Shown: positions 8,232 through 18,550 of the stretch, piece after piece
Position numbering within the stretch: the stretch's first letter is position 1
How the letters are laid out: every line of letters starts with the position of its first letter
Assembly: GCF_002796605.1 (NCBI RefSeq)
Contig: NZ_CP024923.1
Location: forward strand, 3,293,501-3,357,500
Length of the DNA: 64,000 nt
Direction: 5' to 3'
DNA from: Sphingomonas psychrotolerans
GTDB lineage: Bacteria; Pseudomonadota; Alphaproteobacteria; Sphingomonadales; Sphingomonadaceae
The notes under the pieces: model-generated
What the model was told of the DNA's origin: nothing
Databases searched by the model: none
Seen by the model: only the letters and a program-made list of their open reading frames with translations
Translations under genes and position numbers: made by a program

Positions 8232-9809
8232 ATGACCGACAAGCAGACGCTCCGCGCAGCCGCGCTCGAATCCAAGGCCTGGCCCTATGAAGAGGCCCGG
8301 AAACTACTCAAGCGCTATCCCGACGGTGCGCCGGCAAAAGGGCATGTGCTGTTCGAGACCGGCTATGGCCCGTCGGGGCTGCCGCATATCGGCACCTTCA
8401 ACGAAGTGCTGCGCACGACGATGGTGCGTCGCGCGTTTGAGGCGCTGAGCGACATTCCGACGCGGCTGATCGCGTTCAGCGACGATATGGACGGGCTTCG
8501 GAAAGTCCCCGACAACGTCCCCAACAAGGAGATGCTGACCGCGCATCTCGGCAAGCCGCTGACGCGCATCCCCGATCCTTTCGGCACGCATGAGAGCTTC
8601 GCCGCGCACAACAACGCGTTGCTCCGCGAATTCCTCGATCGCTTCGGCTTCGAGTACGAGTTCGTCTCGTCGACCGATTATTATGCCGGCGGCATTTTCG
8701 ACGACGCGCTGAAGAACGTACTGCGCCACTATCAGGGCATCATGGACGTGATGCTGCCGACGCTGCGCAAAGAGCGCCAGGCGACTTATTCGCCGGTGCT
8801 GCCGGTCAGCCCGAAGTCCGGCGTGGTGCTGCAGGTGCCGATCGAAGTGCTCGACGCCGAGACGGGCATGATCGCGTTCGAGGATGAGGGTGAGCGCATC
8901 GAGCAATCGATCCTCGGCGGCCGGGCCAAGCTCCAGTGGAAAGTCGATTGGGCGATGCGCTGGGTCGCTTTGGGCGTCGATTACGAGATGGCGGGCAAGG
9001 ATCTGATCGACTCGGTGATCCAGTCGTCGAAGATCGCGCGGGTGCTCGGCGGCAGGCCGCCCGAGGGCTTCAATTACGAGATGTTCCTCGACGAGAAGGG
9101 CGAGAAGATCTCGAAGTCGAAGGGTAATGGGCTCAGCCTCGACCAATGGCTGACCTATGGCCCCGACGAGAGTCTCGCTTTCTACATCTATCGCGAGCCG
9201 AAAAAGGCCAAGGCGCTGCATCTCGGGCTGATTCCGCGCGCGGTGGACGATTATTGGCAGTTCCGCGCCAATTACGCCGAGCAGCCGATCGCGCAGAAGC
9301 TCGGCAATCCGGTCCACCATATCCACAATGGCCCACCGCCCGGCGAGACTTTGCCCGTGACTTTCGGGCTGCTGCTCAACCTCGTCGGGGTGATGGGCGA
9401 GGCGAGCAAGGAGCAGGTCTGGGGCTATCTCGCCAATTACGTTCCCGACGCGACACCGGAGACCTATCCCGCGCTCGACTCGCTGATCGGCTATGCGCTG
9501 GCTTATGCGCGCGATTTCGTGACGCCGACGCTGAACAAGCGCGCGCCCGAGGGAGTCGAGGTCGACGCGCTGAAACGGCTCGATGCCGAGCTGGCGGCGC
9601 TGCCTGCCGATGCTCCGGCCGAGGACATCCAGAATGTCGTCTACGAGATCGGCAAGACCGGCGGGTTCGAGAATCTACGCGACTGGTTCAAGGCGCTCTA
9701 CGAAACCTTGCTCGGCTCGGAGCAGGGGCCGCGGATGGGCAGCTTCATTGCGCTGTACGGGATCGCTAACAGCCGCAAGCTGATTTCCGAGGCGCTCGCA
9801 AGGGCATGA
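8232..9809 (+). CDS. lysK: Lysine--tRNA ligase, class I
   Basis: A 525-residue class I LysRS, the archaeal-type enzyme typical of alphaproteobacteria. The HIGH-like motif is in [14 protein letters not shown] near residue 50, and the KMSKS-like motif is KISKSKGNG about residue 300. The ATG at 8232 gives [12 protein letters not shown]; in-frame codons before it do not resemble the family. The stop overlaps the nhaA start (ATGA), so the antiporter is translationally coupled to a tRNA synthetase, an odd functional pairing. Confidence 0.95.
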   Translation: MTDKQTLRAAALESKAWPYEEARKLLKRYPDGAPAKGHVLFETGYGPSGLPHIGTFNEVLRTTMVRRAFEALSDIPTRLIAFSDDMDGLRKVPDNVPNKEMLTAHLGKPLTRIPDPFGTHESFAAHNNALLREFLDRFGFEYEFVSSTDYYAGGIFDDALKNVLRHYQGIMDVMLPTLRKERQATYSPVLPVSPKSGVVLQVPIEVLDAETGMIAFEDEGERIEQSILGGRAKLQWKVDWAMRWVALGVDYEMAGKDLIDSVIQSSKIARVLGGRPPEGFNYEMFLDEKGEKISKSKGNGLSLDQWLTYGPDESLAFYIYREPKKAKALHLGLIPRAVDDYWQFRANYAEQPIAQKLGNPVHHIHNGPPPGETLPVTFGLLLNLVGVMGEASKEQVWGYLANYVPDATPETYPALDSLIGYALAYARDFVTPTLNKRAPEGVEVDALKRLDAELAALPADAPAEDIQNVVYEIGKTGGFENLRDWFKALYETLLGSEQGPRMGSFIALYGIANSRKLISEALARA

Positions 9810-11020
9810 TCCACCGCGTCCGCTCGGCGACTCGCGACTTCCTGCACAGCGAGGCAGCGGGCGGAATCGTGCTGATGGCAGCGGCGGCGTGCGCGATGCT
9901 GGTCGCCAATCTGCCCGGCTGGTCGGTCGCTTATTTCCACGCGCTGCATGTCGAGACCGGCCCGGTGATCAGCCCGAAATTCGGGCCGATGACAGTGCAT
10001 CTGTGGATCAACGACGCTGCGATGGCTTTGTTCTTCCTGCTCGTCGGGCTCGAGATCAAGCGCGAGTTCGTGGCGGGGCGGCTGGCGAGCTGGGAGCGGC
10101 GGCGGCTACCGGTGCTCGCCGCGGCGGCGGGGATGGCGGCACCTGCTTTGCTCTATCTGCTGGTTGCGGGGAGCCAGCCGCGGCTCGTCCAGGGCTGGGC
10201 GATCCCCGCGGCGACCGACATCGCCTTTGCGATCGGCGTGCTCGCGATCCTCGGCAAGCGCGCGCCGACCTCGCTCAAGCTGTTCCTCACCACCGTCGCG
10301 ATCGTCGACGATCTCGGCGCGGTGGCGATCATCGCCTTGTTCTACACCGCCGGGCTCGACCTCGTCGCGCTGGCCTTTGCGGCGGCGGTGTTGCTGACGA
10401 TGGTCCTGCTCAATCGGCGCGGGGTGCGGCGGCTCTCGCCCTATCTGTTGCTCGCGATGTTGCTGTGGGTCTTCGTGTTCCGTTCGGGCGTGCACGCCAC
10501 GGTCGCCGGCGTTGCGGCGGCGCTGACCATCCCGATCGGCGCGCGCGATGGCGAATCGCCGCTCCACCGGCTCGAGCATGCGCTCCACCCCTGGTCGGCG
10601 TTCCTCGTCGTCCCGCTATTCGGCTTCGCCAATGCCGGCGTCTCGCTCGCGGGCGTGACACCTGCGGTGCTGCTCGCGCCGCTACCACTCGGCATCGCGC
10701 TGGGATTGTTCGTCGGCAAGCAGTTGGGCATCTTCGGCAGTGTCTGGATCGCGCACCGCACCGGGTTCGCGCCGAAGCCGGGCTGGTCGAGCTGGCCGCA
10801 AATTTATGGCGTGTCGCTGCTCGCCGGGATCGGCTTCACGATGAGCCTGTTCATCGGCGGGTTGGCTTTTGCAGGCGACGCCGCGCTCACCGACGAGGTC
10901 AAGATCGGGGTGCTCGGCGGATCCTTGCTGTCGGCGGTTGCCGGCTATCTGGTGCTGCGATTCGCGCCGCCGCGGCGCATGCTGGCGCTCAGGCTGATCG
11001 TAAGACGGCGGGGGTCCTGA
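9806..11020 (+). CDS. nhaA: Na+/H+ antiporter NhaA
   Basis: A 404-residue polytopic inner-membrane protein. It shows the NhaA signatures [18 protein letters not shown] and [20 protein letters not shown], the latter with the adjacent aspartates that carry Na+ and H+, and the C-terminal segment [15 protein letters not shown]. It exports Na+ in exchange for protons for salt and alkaline pH tolerance. It overlaps lysK by four bases. The 3' end overlaps the end of the convergent decayed MFS gene by 32 bases. Confidence 0.95.
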   Translation: MIHRVRSATRDFLHSEAAGGIVLMAAAACAMLVANLPGWSVAYFHALHVETGPVISPKFGPMTVHLWINDAAMALFFLLVGLEIKREFVAGRLASWERRRLPVLAAAAGMAAPALLYLLVAGSQPRLVQGWAIPAATDIAFAIGVLAILGKRAPTSLKLFLTTVAIVDDLGAVAIIALFYTAGLDLVALAFAAAVLLTMVLLNRRGVRRLSPYLLLAMLLWVFVFRSGVHATVAGVAAALTIPIGARDGESPLHRLEHALHPWSAFLVVPLFGFANAGVSLAGVTPAVLLAPLPLGIALGLFVGKQLGIFGSVWIAHRTGFAPKPGWSSWPQIYGVSLLAGIGFTMSLFIGGLAFAGDAALTDEVKIGVLGGSLLSAVAGYLVLRFAPPRRMLALRLIVRRRGS

Positions 11021-11671
11021 GCGCGCGGCGTTCGGCCAGCATCGCGACGCACCAGACCACGAACCCGCCCAACGCGAGACCGGCGGCGACATAGCCAGTC
11101 GAGGTCCAGCCCCAGCCGGCGGCGATCGCCAGCCCGCCGAGCCAGGTCCCGAGCGCATTGGCAGTGTCGAACGCCGAATGGTTGAGCGACGCCGCCAGCC
11201 CCTGCGCGTCGCCGACGACGTCCATCAGCCGCGTCTGGAGGATCGCGCCGAGCGCCCCGGCAAAGCCGATCGCGAACACTGCGAGGCAGAGCGACCGGAA
11301 ATGCGCGGCGATCCCGAAGTAGGCCCCGTGGGGCAGCCCGCTCAGAAAGCGGAAGACCAGCATCCAGTCATAGGTCAGCGCAAGCGCGCTCAGCCCGTTG
11401 AACAGTCCGAAGCTGGCCATCAGCACGATCAGCAGCGTCCGCCGCGCCATCCTGGCGCCCAGCACCGCGAGCAAAGGCGCGCCGACCACCACGCCGAGCG
11501 CATAAGCGCTGATCACATGCCCCGCGGCCGGCTCGTCGATCCTCAGCCCCCGCGCGAAATAGGGAACGAGGCTCATCGTCGCGAATTCGGTGGTACCGAT
11601 CGCGAACCCGCCCATCGCCAGCGCGAAATGGACGAGCGCGGCGGGGTGAGTGCGAGGAGCGGGGCGTGCAT
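10989..11671 (-). pseudogene. MFS efflux transporter with internal deletion (decayed)
   Basis: The longest frame (10989-11615, 208 residues) reads as an AraJ/arabinose-type MFS transporter: GGFAIGTTEFATMSLVPYFA at the N-terminus and LAASLNHSAFDTANALGTWL near the C-terminus. Intact members are about 390 residues with 12 helices. Here the sequence jumps from PHGAYFGIAA directly to HFRSLCLAVFAIGFAGALGA, losing roughly 180 residues. Upstream, an ATG at 11671 starts MHAPLLALTP in another frame, which looks like the original N-terminus shifted by an indel in a C-rich run. It is unlikely to transport. Confidence 0.75.
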
Positions 11672-11744
11672 CGGCCCCAAGTGGTCATGCTGCGGACGCG
11701 TCAACCAACCGGCGCTGCACATATGAATGCAGCGCGCGGGGAAG

Positions 11745-12263
11745 CTATTGGGTCAGTTCAACGTCGGCGAACGTCACCTCGCCAGTGGAGCAGGCAATCT
11801 TCGCAGTCGAGGGCGCGACCGGAATATCGGCTTCCGCGGTCTTCTTGCCCAGCGTGGCCGTCACCTTGCCGTCGGCGACGGTCAGCGAGAAGGGAACGGT
11901 CACGCCGATTCCCAGATCGCCAAGCGAATAGGTTTGCTCTTTGCCGCTACGCAGAACCCGTAATCGGGCAAGTAGCAAATTCCTCTGGGATCTCGCGGAG
12001 CCGATGACGTCCAATCGTGCCGTCCAGCTCCCATCCGCAGCAGCGAAATTGGCCCCACCGAACGTGGCGTACTTCACATGCATGGACATACTGGACACTG
12101 AGATGTCGCCTGCGATGCGGCCCCGCGCAGCGACCTTCCCGAGCGTCACGGCTTCGGAGCGTCCAGCCCCGGCGCGGCAACGAAAGTCCTTCGCCTGGGC
12201 TTGCGCGGTACCGTTGATCGCCACGATGGCGAGTCCGCAAATCACTAGCAACGTTCCGCGCAT
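11745..12263 (-). CDS. Secreted hypothetical protein
   Basis: A 172-residue protein with a clear Sec signal peptide (MRGTLLVICGLAIVAINGTAQAQA in two halves, cleavage near AQA-QA). The mature part contains two cysteines, one early (FRCRAG) and one late (KIACSTGEV), that could form a disulfide, and alternating polar and hydrophobic residues suggesting a beta-rich fold. No family recognised. It stands alone between the decayed MFS gene and the PhyH gene, all three on the minus strand. Probably periplasmic. Confidence 0.7.
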   Translation of the reverse strand: MRGTLLVICGLAIVAINGTAQAQAKDFRCRAGAGRSEAVTLGKVAARGRIAGDISVSSMSMHVKYATFGGANFAAADGSWTARLDVIGSARSQRNLLLARLRVLRSGKEQTYSLGDLGIGVTVPFSLTVADGKVTATLGKKTAEADIPVAPSTAKIACSTGEVTFADVELTQ

Positions 12264-12307
12264 CCTGTGCTCCTGTCCGTAGGCGAACGAGCATAGGGAC
12301 TAATGGA

Positions 12308-12977
12308 TCAGATCCCAAGCCACTCCAGCTCGAACGGCAGCCGATCGGCCGAGAAATCTACCTGCAATACACGCCGGTGCCCGCCCCGAGCCGCCGCCGC
12401 GGAGGCATGAAGAATCGGCGTCGCATAGATCCAGACATCCCCCCGGTCGGCGAGACAAATCGCGGTGCCGCAGCGCGCGACGATTTCGGCCAGTGCCGGG
12501 TCTGCGACCCTGCCGAAGCGGTGCGATCCCGGCGCGACGAGCAACGGCGCATTGTCGTGGGGAACCGGATCGAGATGAATACGGATCGTCACCATTCGCT
12601 CGATCAGCGAAAAGGGCGGCTCGACATGCTGCATTCCCGCCTTGATCGACCAAGGCCCGTAGCCGGGCACGTCGGCGCGCGCCCTGACCGCGATGGTACG
12701 ATCCTGATGCCAACCGAGCGACCAATTGGTTGCCGAGCTCTTGTCGAACAGAATTGCGCGCACGGGCCGCGCACGGTGACCGAGCCGCTCGGCCGCGCCC
12801 GCGCCGAGCAGAGGCAGGGCGAGAAGCTTGGTGAGGCCGGTGTACGCCATGCAGCCGCACACCGGCCTGATCCTGCGGCGCGGCCGCGGCGAGCGCCTCG
12901 AGTGCGGACAGAAAAGGGGCGGCCGCGCCGTGCAGGCGGGCCGCCCCATGTGCTTTGAAGTCGAGCCGCAAGCTCAA
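12308..12977 (-). pseudogene. Phytanoyl-CoA dioxygenase family gene with frameshift
   Basis: The frame 12308-12949 encodes the conserved core of a PhyH-type Fe(II)/2-oxoglutarate dioxygenase: WHQDRTIAV (metal His and Asp), LLVAPGSHRFG, and GDVWIYATPILHAS (second His) near the C-terminus. The N-terminal family sequence is in a different frame, from TTG 12977: [20 protein letters not shown], then [20 protein letters not shown]. The two join only if one base is gained or lost near 12845, and the 670-base span is not a multiple of three. Either a real frameshift or a sequencing error. It begins at the end of etfA. Confidence 0.65.
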
Positions 12978-13903
12978 AGCTTTTCGGTGAGCTCCGGGAC
13001 GATCTTGAACAGGTCGCCGACGAGGCCGATGTCCGCGACCTGGAAGATCGGGGCGTCCTCGTCCTTGTTGATCGCGATGATCGTCTTCGAATCCTTCATA
13101 CCCGCCAGATGCTGGATCGCGCCCGAGATGCCGATTGCGATATAGACTTCAGGGGCGACGATCTTGCCGGTCTGGCCGACCTGATAGTCGTTGGGCACAT
13201 AGCCCGCGTCGACCGCTGCGCGCGAGGCGCCGACCGCGGCGCCGAGCTTGTCGGCGAGCGGCTCGATGAGCGCATGGAAGTTCTCGCTGTTCTGCAGCGC
13301 GCGGCCGCCCGAGACGATCACCTTGGCGGCGGTCAGCTCAGGGCGAGTCGATTCGGCGATCTCGGCGCCGGCGAAAGTCGAGAGACCCGCATCGCCGCTG
13401 CCGCCTACTGCCTCGACGGTGCCGCTGCCGCCGCTGGTCGCGGCCTTTTCGAACGCCGTGCCGCGCACGGTGATCACCAGCTTCTTGTCGCTGGTCTGCA
13501 CCGTGGCGATCGCATTGCCGGCATAGATCGGCCGCGTGAAGGTGTCCGGGCTCTCGACCGAGAGGATGTCGGAAATCTGCATCACGTCGAGCAAGGCGGC
13601 GACGCGCGGCGCGATGTTCTTGCCCGTGGTGGTCGACGGGAAGAGGATTGCGTCATGGCTCTCCATCAGGGTGACGATCAGCGGCGCGACATTCTCGGCG
13701 AGCGCGTGTTCGAACGCGGCATCGTCGGCGAGATGGACCTTGCCGACGCCGGCGATCTTCGCGGCTTCGTCCGCCACGCCCGCGGCACCCGAACCGGCGA
13801 CGAGGAGATGGACTTCACCGAGCTTCGACGCGGCGGTGACCGTGGCGAGCGTCGCGTCCTTGACGTGCTTGTTGTCGTGTTCGACCCAGACCAACGTCTT
13901 CAT
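12974..13903 (-). CDS. etfA: Electron transfer flavoprotein subunit alpha
   Basis: A 309-residue FixB/EtfA protein. The C-terminal FAD-binding region is evident: [20 protein letters not shown], the [20 protein letters not shown] segment and [20 protein letters not shown]. With EtfB it takes electrons from acyl-CoA and other dehydrogenases and passes them to ETF-ubiquinone oxidoreductase. Its ATG overlaps the etfB stop (ATGA). Confidence 0.97.
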   Translation of the reverse strand: MKTLVWVEHDNKHVKDATLATVTAASKLGEVHLLVAGSGAAGVADEAAKIAGVGKVHLADDAAFEHALAENVAPLIVTLMESHDAILFPSTTTGKNIAPRVAALLDVMQISDILSVESPDTFTRPIYAGNAIATVQTSDKKLVITVRGTAFEKAATSGGSGTVEAVGGSGDAGLSTFAGAEIAESTRPELTAAKVIVSGGRALQNSENFHALIEPLADKLGAAVGASRAAVDAGYVPNDYQVGQTGKIVAPEVYIAIGISGAIQHLAGMKDSKTIIAINKDEDAPIFQVADIGLVGDLFKIVPELTEKL

Positions 13904-14652
13904 TTCGCGACTCCCAGACCCTTGAGGCGCTCGACCAGTTCGTCGACGCTGCCGACCTTGACGCCCGCCTGGCGCTTGCCGGGCTCGACCACCCGAAGCG
14001 TCTTGAGCCGCGGCGTCGCGTCGACGCCGTAATCGGCGACGGTCTTCTTCGCGATCGGCTTGGACTTGGCCTTCATGATGTTGGGCAAGGTGGCGTAACG
14101 CGGCTCGTTGAGGCGGAGATCGGTAGTGACGATCGCCGGCAGCTTGAGATCCACGGTCTCGAGCCCGCCATCGACTTCGCGGGTGACCTTGACCCGATCG
14201 CCTTCGACTTCGACCTTCGAGGCGAAAGTGCCCTGCGCCCAGCCGAGCAAGGCGGCGAGCATCTGGCCGGTCTGGTTCGAATCGTCGTCGATCGCCTGCT
14301 TGCCGAGGATGATCAGCCCGGGCTGCTCCTCTTGCGCCACCTTGGCGAGCAGCTTGGCGACTGCCAGCGGCTCGATCTCGTCGTCGGTCTGGATCAGGAT
14401 GCCGCGGTCGGCGCCCATCGCGCGCGCAGTGAGCAAAACATCGGTCTCGGCCTTGGGCACGCCGATCGTGACGACGACCACTTCGGTGGCGACGCCCTTC
14501 TCCTTCAGACGCACCGCCTCTTCGATGGCGATCTCGTCGAACGGGTTCATGCTCATCTTGACGTTGGCGAGGTCGACCCCCGTCCCATCCGCCTTCACGC
14601 GGGGCTTCACATTATAGTCAAGCACCCGCTTGACCGGCACCAGCACCTTCAT
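13900..14652 (-). CDS. etfB: Electron transfer flavoprotein subunit beta
   Basis: A 250-residue FixA/EtfB protein beginning [20 protein letters not shown], with the EtfB signature region ([15 protein letters not shown], then [20 protein letters not shown]). GGAGAGGA precedes the ATG at 14652; a start five codons earlier is possible but would lose that ribosome site. It is first in the etfBA operon. The upstream region holds GAATCGATTC (14705-14714), two abutting GANTC methylation sites about 55 bases from the start. Confidence 0.97.
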   Translation of the reverse strand: MKVLVPVKRVLDYNVKPRVKADGTGVDLANVKMSMNPFDEIAIEEAVRLKEKGVATEVVVVTIGVPKAETDVLLTARAMGADRGILIQTDDEIEPLAVAKLLAKVAQEEQPGLIILGKQAIDDDSNQTGQMLAALLGWAQGTFASKVEVEGDRVKVTREVDGGLETVDLKLPAIVTTDLRLNEPRYATLPNIMKAKSKPIAKKTVADYGVDATPRLKTLRVVEPGKRQAGVKVGSVDELVERLKGLGVAK

Positions 14653-14849
14653 CGGAATCCTCTCCATCGCTGGAAGATCGGCAATGCCAATCGCTAATGC
14701 CCGAGAATCGATTCAAGTCCAGCCCCAAAGCGCCTTCAGCATACCCGATCATCGAAAAAGCTGCTCGAACGCCTTGTTAGGGAGGCGGCATCAGTTCACC
14801 GCAAATTCAGCAGGGAAGCTGCAGCTTCGTGCAGGAAGGGAGAGAGAAT

Positions 14850-15308
14850 ATGGGGAAATCTAGTTTGTCGTTCTCGATGATGCTGGCGGTGACCATAGCG
14901 GCGGCACCCGCATTCGCACAGGATGTACCGGCGGCGGCCAGGGAGAAGGCCAAGCCAAAGGCTGGTACGATTTCGGGGATGCCCGGTGCCGCGTCAGCCA
15001 GTTATGCGCGCTGCGCGCCCGGCAATCCTATCGGCGGGATCATCGTAAAGGGCGGGTCCAACCTGAAGACGGCCGAAACCGATGGGAATTGCCCGCCTAC
15101 CGGTGGCGCGGAAGCTGCGGAGGGCAAGGGACGAACCTATACCGGTGGCCGCCGCAACGAGGACGCGCCACCGGCAGCCGTCGAAGCTGTGCCGGCGACA
15201 CCGGCGTCGAGCGGCGACATGCCCTCGCGCCTGTCGATGACGCCGACCACGATCAAGGCGGTCGCGCCGGCGGCGACTGGTTCGCTCAAGAAAAAGGACC
15301 TCCAGTAA
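14850..15308 (+). CDS. Small secreted hypothetical protein
   Basis: A 152-residue protein with a signal peptide ([20 protein letters not shown] then AFAQ, cleavage after AFA). The mature part is low-complexity, rich in Ala, Pro, Gly and Lys, with two cysteines (YARCAPGN and DGNCPPTGG). GGGAGAGA precedes the ATG at 14850. No family recognised. It is divergent from etfB and convergent with sucC, from which it is separated by a strong hairpin. Probably periplasmic. Confidence 0.65.
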   Translation: MGKSSLSFSMMLAVTIAAAPAFAQDVPAAAREKAKPKAGTISGMPGAASASYARCAPGNPIGGIIVKGGSNLKTAETDGNCPPTGGAEAAEGKGRTYTGGRRNEDAPPAAVEAVPATPASSGDMPSRLSMTPTTIKAVAPAATGSLKKKDLQ

Positions 15309-15314
15309 TCGACG

Positions 15315-15338
15315 AGCGGGCCGCCTGTGCGGCCCGCT
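15315..15338. terminator. Bidirectional hairpin between convergent genes
   Basis: AGCGGGCCGC and GCGGCCCGCT form a perfect 10-base stem with the four-base loop CTGT, between the stop of the secreted protein gene and the stop of sucC. There is no long T-run on either side, but placement and symmetry fit a shared terminator. Confidence 0.7.
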
Positions 15339-15350
15339 TGCCGATCAGGG

Positions 15351-16553
<1,203 letters not shown>

Positions 16554-16684
16554 TGGGCACGCCCTCGTGTTGCCGGCGGGATCGTTTGCGGAGGCCTTAA
16601 GCACGGCGCGCGGACGAATCCAAACCTTTTCCGAGTAATTGCGAATGCGACGCTATTGCAATAAATGCGCTGCAGTTGGTACGC

Positions 16685-16993
16685 TCAGCCCGCCAACCCC
16701 GTCGCGCAGAGCGCCGCAGAGCTGGAAGTCACTCCGAGAATCTCGGCGTCGCCGAGCGCGCGGACGCGATGAAGGAAGCGATCGACCGACTCGGCGCCCT
16801 GCGCGTTGGGTAGATCGGCGATTCGCATCAATTGCTTGAGCGACAACCGGTCGACCATCCGCTCGGCCATACAGGCCGACAGCGGCCTCGGCAGACCCGC
16901 GCGGATGAGGCCGGAGCGCAACCGCGCCTCGGGGACCGCGCAGCCGACGAGCAGCAATGCGGCGAGCGGGAAAAGAGCGATGGTCCCGGTCAT
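16685..16993 (-). CDS. Small putative lipoprotein
   Basis: A 102-residue protein with a short hydrophobic start and the lipobox LLVGC (Cys at residue 18). The mature part contains GLPRPLSACMAERMVDRLSL followed by KQLMRIADLP and a helical C-terminus ending with SSSAALCATGLAG. The pattern resembles conserved hypothetical lipoproteins of sphingomonads, but no named family is claimed. It is divergent from the DUF1579-like gene at 17016 and lies 131 bases upstream of sucC on the same strand. Confidence 0.65.
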   Translation of the reverse strand: MTGTIALFPLAALLLVGCAVPEARLRSGLIRAGLPRPLSACMAERMVDRLSLKQLMRIADLPNAQGAESVDRFLHRVRALGDAEILGVTSSSAALCATGLAG

Positions 16994-17015
16994 TGCGCCC
17001 GGCTATCGGGCGCGG

Positions 17016-17501
17016 ATGTTCCTCGCAACCATGCTCGCCATCCTCCCTGTTCCCGTCGATCCGGCGCATGCCGCGCTCGACCGCCTCACTGGCTGCTGGG
17101 ATGCTCCCGGCGAGGTGATGGGAAAGCAGGTCCGGACGCGGGTCCGCGGCGCGTGGCGACTCGATGGCCGCTACCTGCTGATCGAGATGCACGGGCTCGA
17201 TCCGGCCGATCCCTACGACGCGGCGATCGTCATCGGGGATCACGACCAGACCAGGCTCAGCGGCTGGTGGATGGACAGCTTCGGCGCGGGCTACAGCGCT
17301 GCGGGGCAGGGTGAGATCAAGCAGGGCACGATCGCAATCGATTATACCTATCCCGAGTCAGTCTATGCCAATCGCATGGCGGCCGACGGCAAAGGCTGGC
17401 GCTGGACGATCATCGAACGCAAGCGCGACGGCACCGAAAAGCCGTTCGCCTCCTATCGGCTGACCCCGGTCGCATGCGGCGATACGAAGTTCGCTTTCTG
17501 A
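17016..17501 (+). CDS. Secreted DUF1579-like protein
   Basis: A 161-residue protein with a short signal peptide ending in PAHA. The mature part (LDRLTGCWDAPGEVMGKQVR, then WRLDGRYLLIEM and RLSGWWMDSFG) has the tryptophan and beta-strand spacing of DUF1579/nitrobindin-like small beta-barrels that measure a residual substrate fold, here without a recognised ligand. The start at 17016 keeps the signal peptide; earlier in-frame codons run through the divergent lipoprotein gene. The assignment is by general pattern only. Confidence 0.6.
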   Translation: MFLATMLAILPVPVDPAHAALDRLTGCWDAPGEVMGKQVRTRVRGAWRLDGRYLLIEMHGLDPADPYDAAIVIGDHDQTRLSGWWMDSFGAGYSAAGQGEIKQGTIAIDYTYPESVYANRMAADGKGWRWTIIERKRDGTEKPFASYRLTPVACGDTKFAF

Positions 17502-17541
17502 CGGGCATGACGCGCGGCCCCCGCCACCCTATCTATCAGCG

Positions 17542-18042
17542 ATGAACCTCTGGCCCGGCATCCTGCTGTTCGTCGGCACCATCGTGGCGATGGAGGGCTT
17601 TGCCTATGCCGCGCATCGCTGGGTGATGCACGGTCCCGGCTGGTTCCTTCACAAAAGCCATCACATCCCGCGCGCAGGGGCGTTCGAGCTCAACGATCTG
17701 TATGCGGTGATCTTCGCGATTCCGTCGATCGTGCTGTTGCTCGGCGGCGTGCAGCTCGGCTGGTGGCCCGGCTTCGCCTGGATCGGCGCGGGGATCGCGG
17801 CGTATGGCGCGATCTATTTCGGCTTTCATGACGTCATCGTCCATAAAAGGCTCGCGCATCGCTACATACCGCGCGGGGCCTACATGAAGCGCATCGTCCA
17901 GGCCCACCGGCTCCACCACGCGGTCGAATCGAAGCACGGCACGGTGAGCTTCGGCTTCCTGTGGGCGCCGCGCGCCGAACTGCTCAAGCGCCAGCTCAAG
18001 GCCCGCGGCGGACGGATTCGGGCAGGTGCCGAGCCGGATTGA
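17542..18042 (+). CDS. crtZ: Beta-carotene hydroxylase CrtZ
   Basis: A 166-residue membrane di-iron hydroxylase. All histidine clusters are present: [20 protein letters not shown] and HRLHH, set between hydrophobic helices. It hydroxylates the rings of beta-carotene to zeaxanthin, the route to the yellow nostoxanthin-type pigments of sphingomonads. No other carotenoid gene is next to it here. The start gives [20 protein letters not shown], the first membrane helix. Confidence 0.95.
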   Translation: MNLWPGILLFVGTIVAMEGFAYAAHRWVMHGPGWFLHKSHHIPRAGAFELNDLYAVIFAIPSIVLLLGGVQLGWWPGFAWIGAGIAAYGAIYFGFHDVIVHKRLAHRYIPRGAYMKRIVQAHRLHHAVESKHGTVSFGFLWAPRAELLKRQLKARGGRIRAGAEPD

Positions 18043-18062
18043 CGCGCGGGACCCTCGCCCAC

Positions 18063-18509
18063 ATGCTCCCGCCCATGGAACAGCTCAACCTGTCCGAGTC
18101 TGAATGGCGCAAGCGCCTCACCCCCGAACAATATCATGTGCTGCGCGAAGCCGGCACCGAACGCGCCTTTTCCGGGCTCTACAACGACAACAAGGCCGAC
18201 GGCCTCTACCGCTGTGCCGCCTGCCAGCTCGAGCTGTTCGACAGCGCCGACAAATATGATTCGGGATCCGGCTGGCCGAGCTTCACCCGGCCGATTTCGC
18301 CCGACCGGGTTGTCGAGCATGTCGACAACAGCCACGGCATGCGCCGCGTCGAGGCACGCTGCGCGCGCTGCGACGGCCATCTCGGCCATGTCTTTCCTGA
18401 TGGCCCGCTACCGACCGGGCTGCGCTATTGCATGAACTCGGTGAGCCTCGACTTTCGTTCACGGACCGGCAACCCAAATGGCGCTAGCGGCGAACCGTCC
18501 GGCGCGTGA
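18063..18509 (+). CDS. msrB: Peptide-methionine (R)-S-oxide reductase MsrB
   Basis: About 148 residues. The two zinc CxxC pairs are [11 protein letters not shown] and [17 protein letters not shown], and the catalytic cysteine is in [13 protein letters not shown]. The segment [15 protein letters not shown] is an MsrB signature. It repairs R-methionine sulfoxide in oxidised proteins. The ATG at 18075 ([11 protein letters not shown]) is an alternative start and matches the usual N-terminus; GGGA lies upstream of 18063. It follows crtZ on the same strand by 20 bases. Confidence 0.94.
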   Translation: MLPPMEQLNLSESEWRKRLTPEQYHVLREAGTERAFSGLYNDNKADGLYRCAACQLELFDSADKYDSGSGWPSFTRPISPDRVVEHVDNSHGMRRVEARCARCDGHLGHVFPDGPLPTGLRYCMNSVSLDFRSRTGNPNGASGEPSGA

Positions 18510-18550
18510 TTCTTGTGAGCCGCCGGTTTAGGGCTTAACCACCGCTTCCG

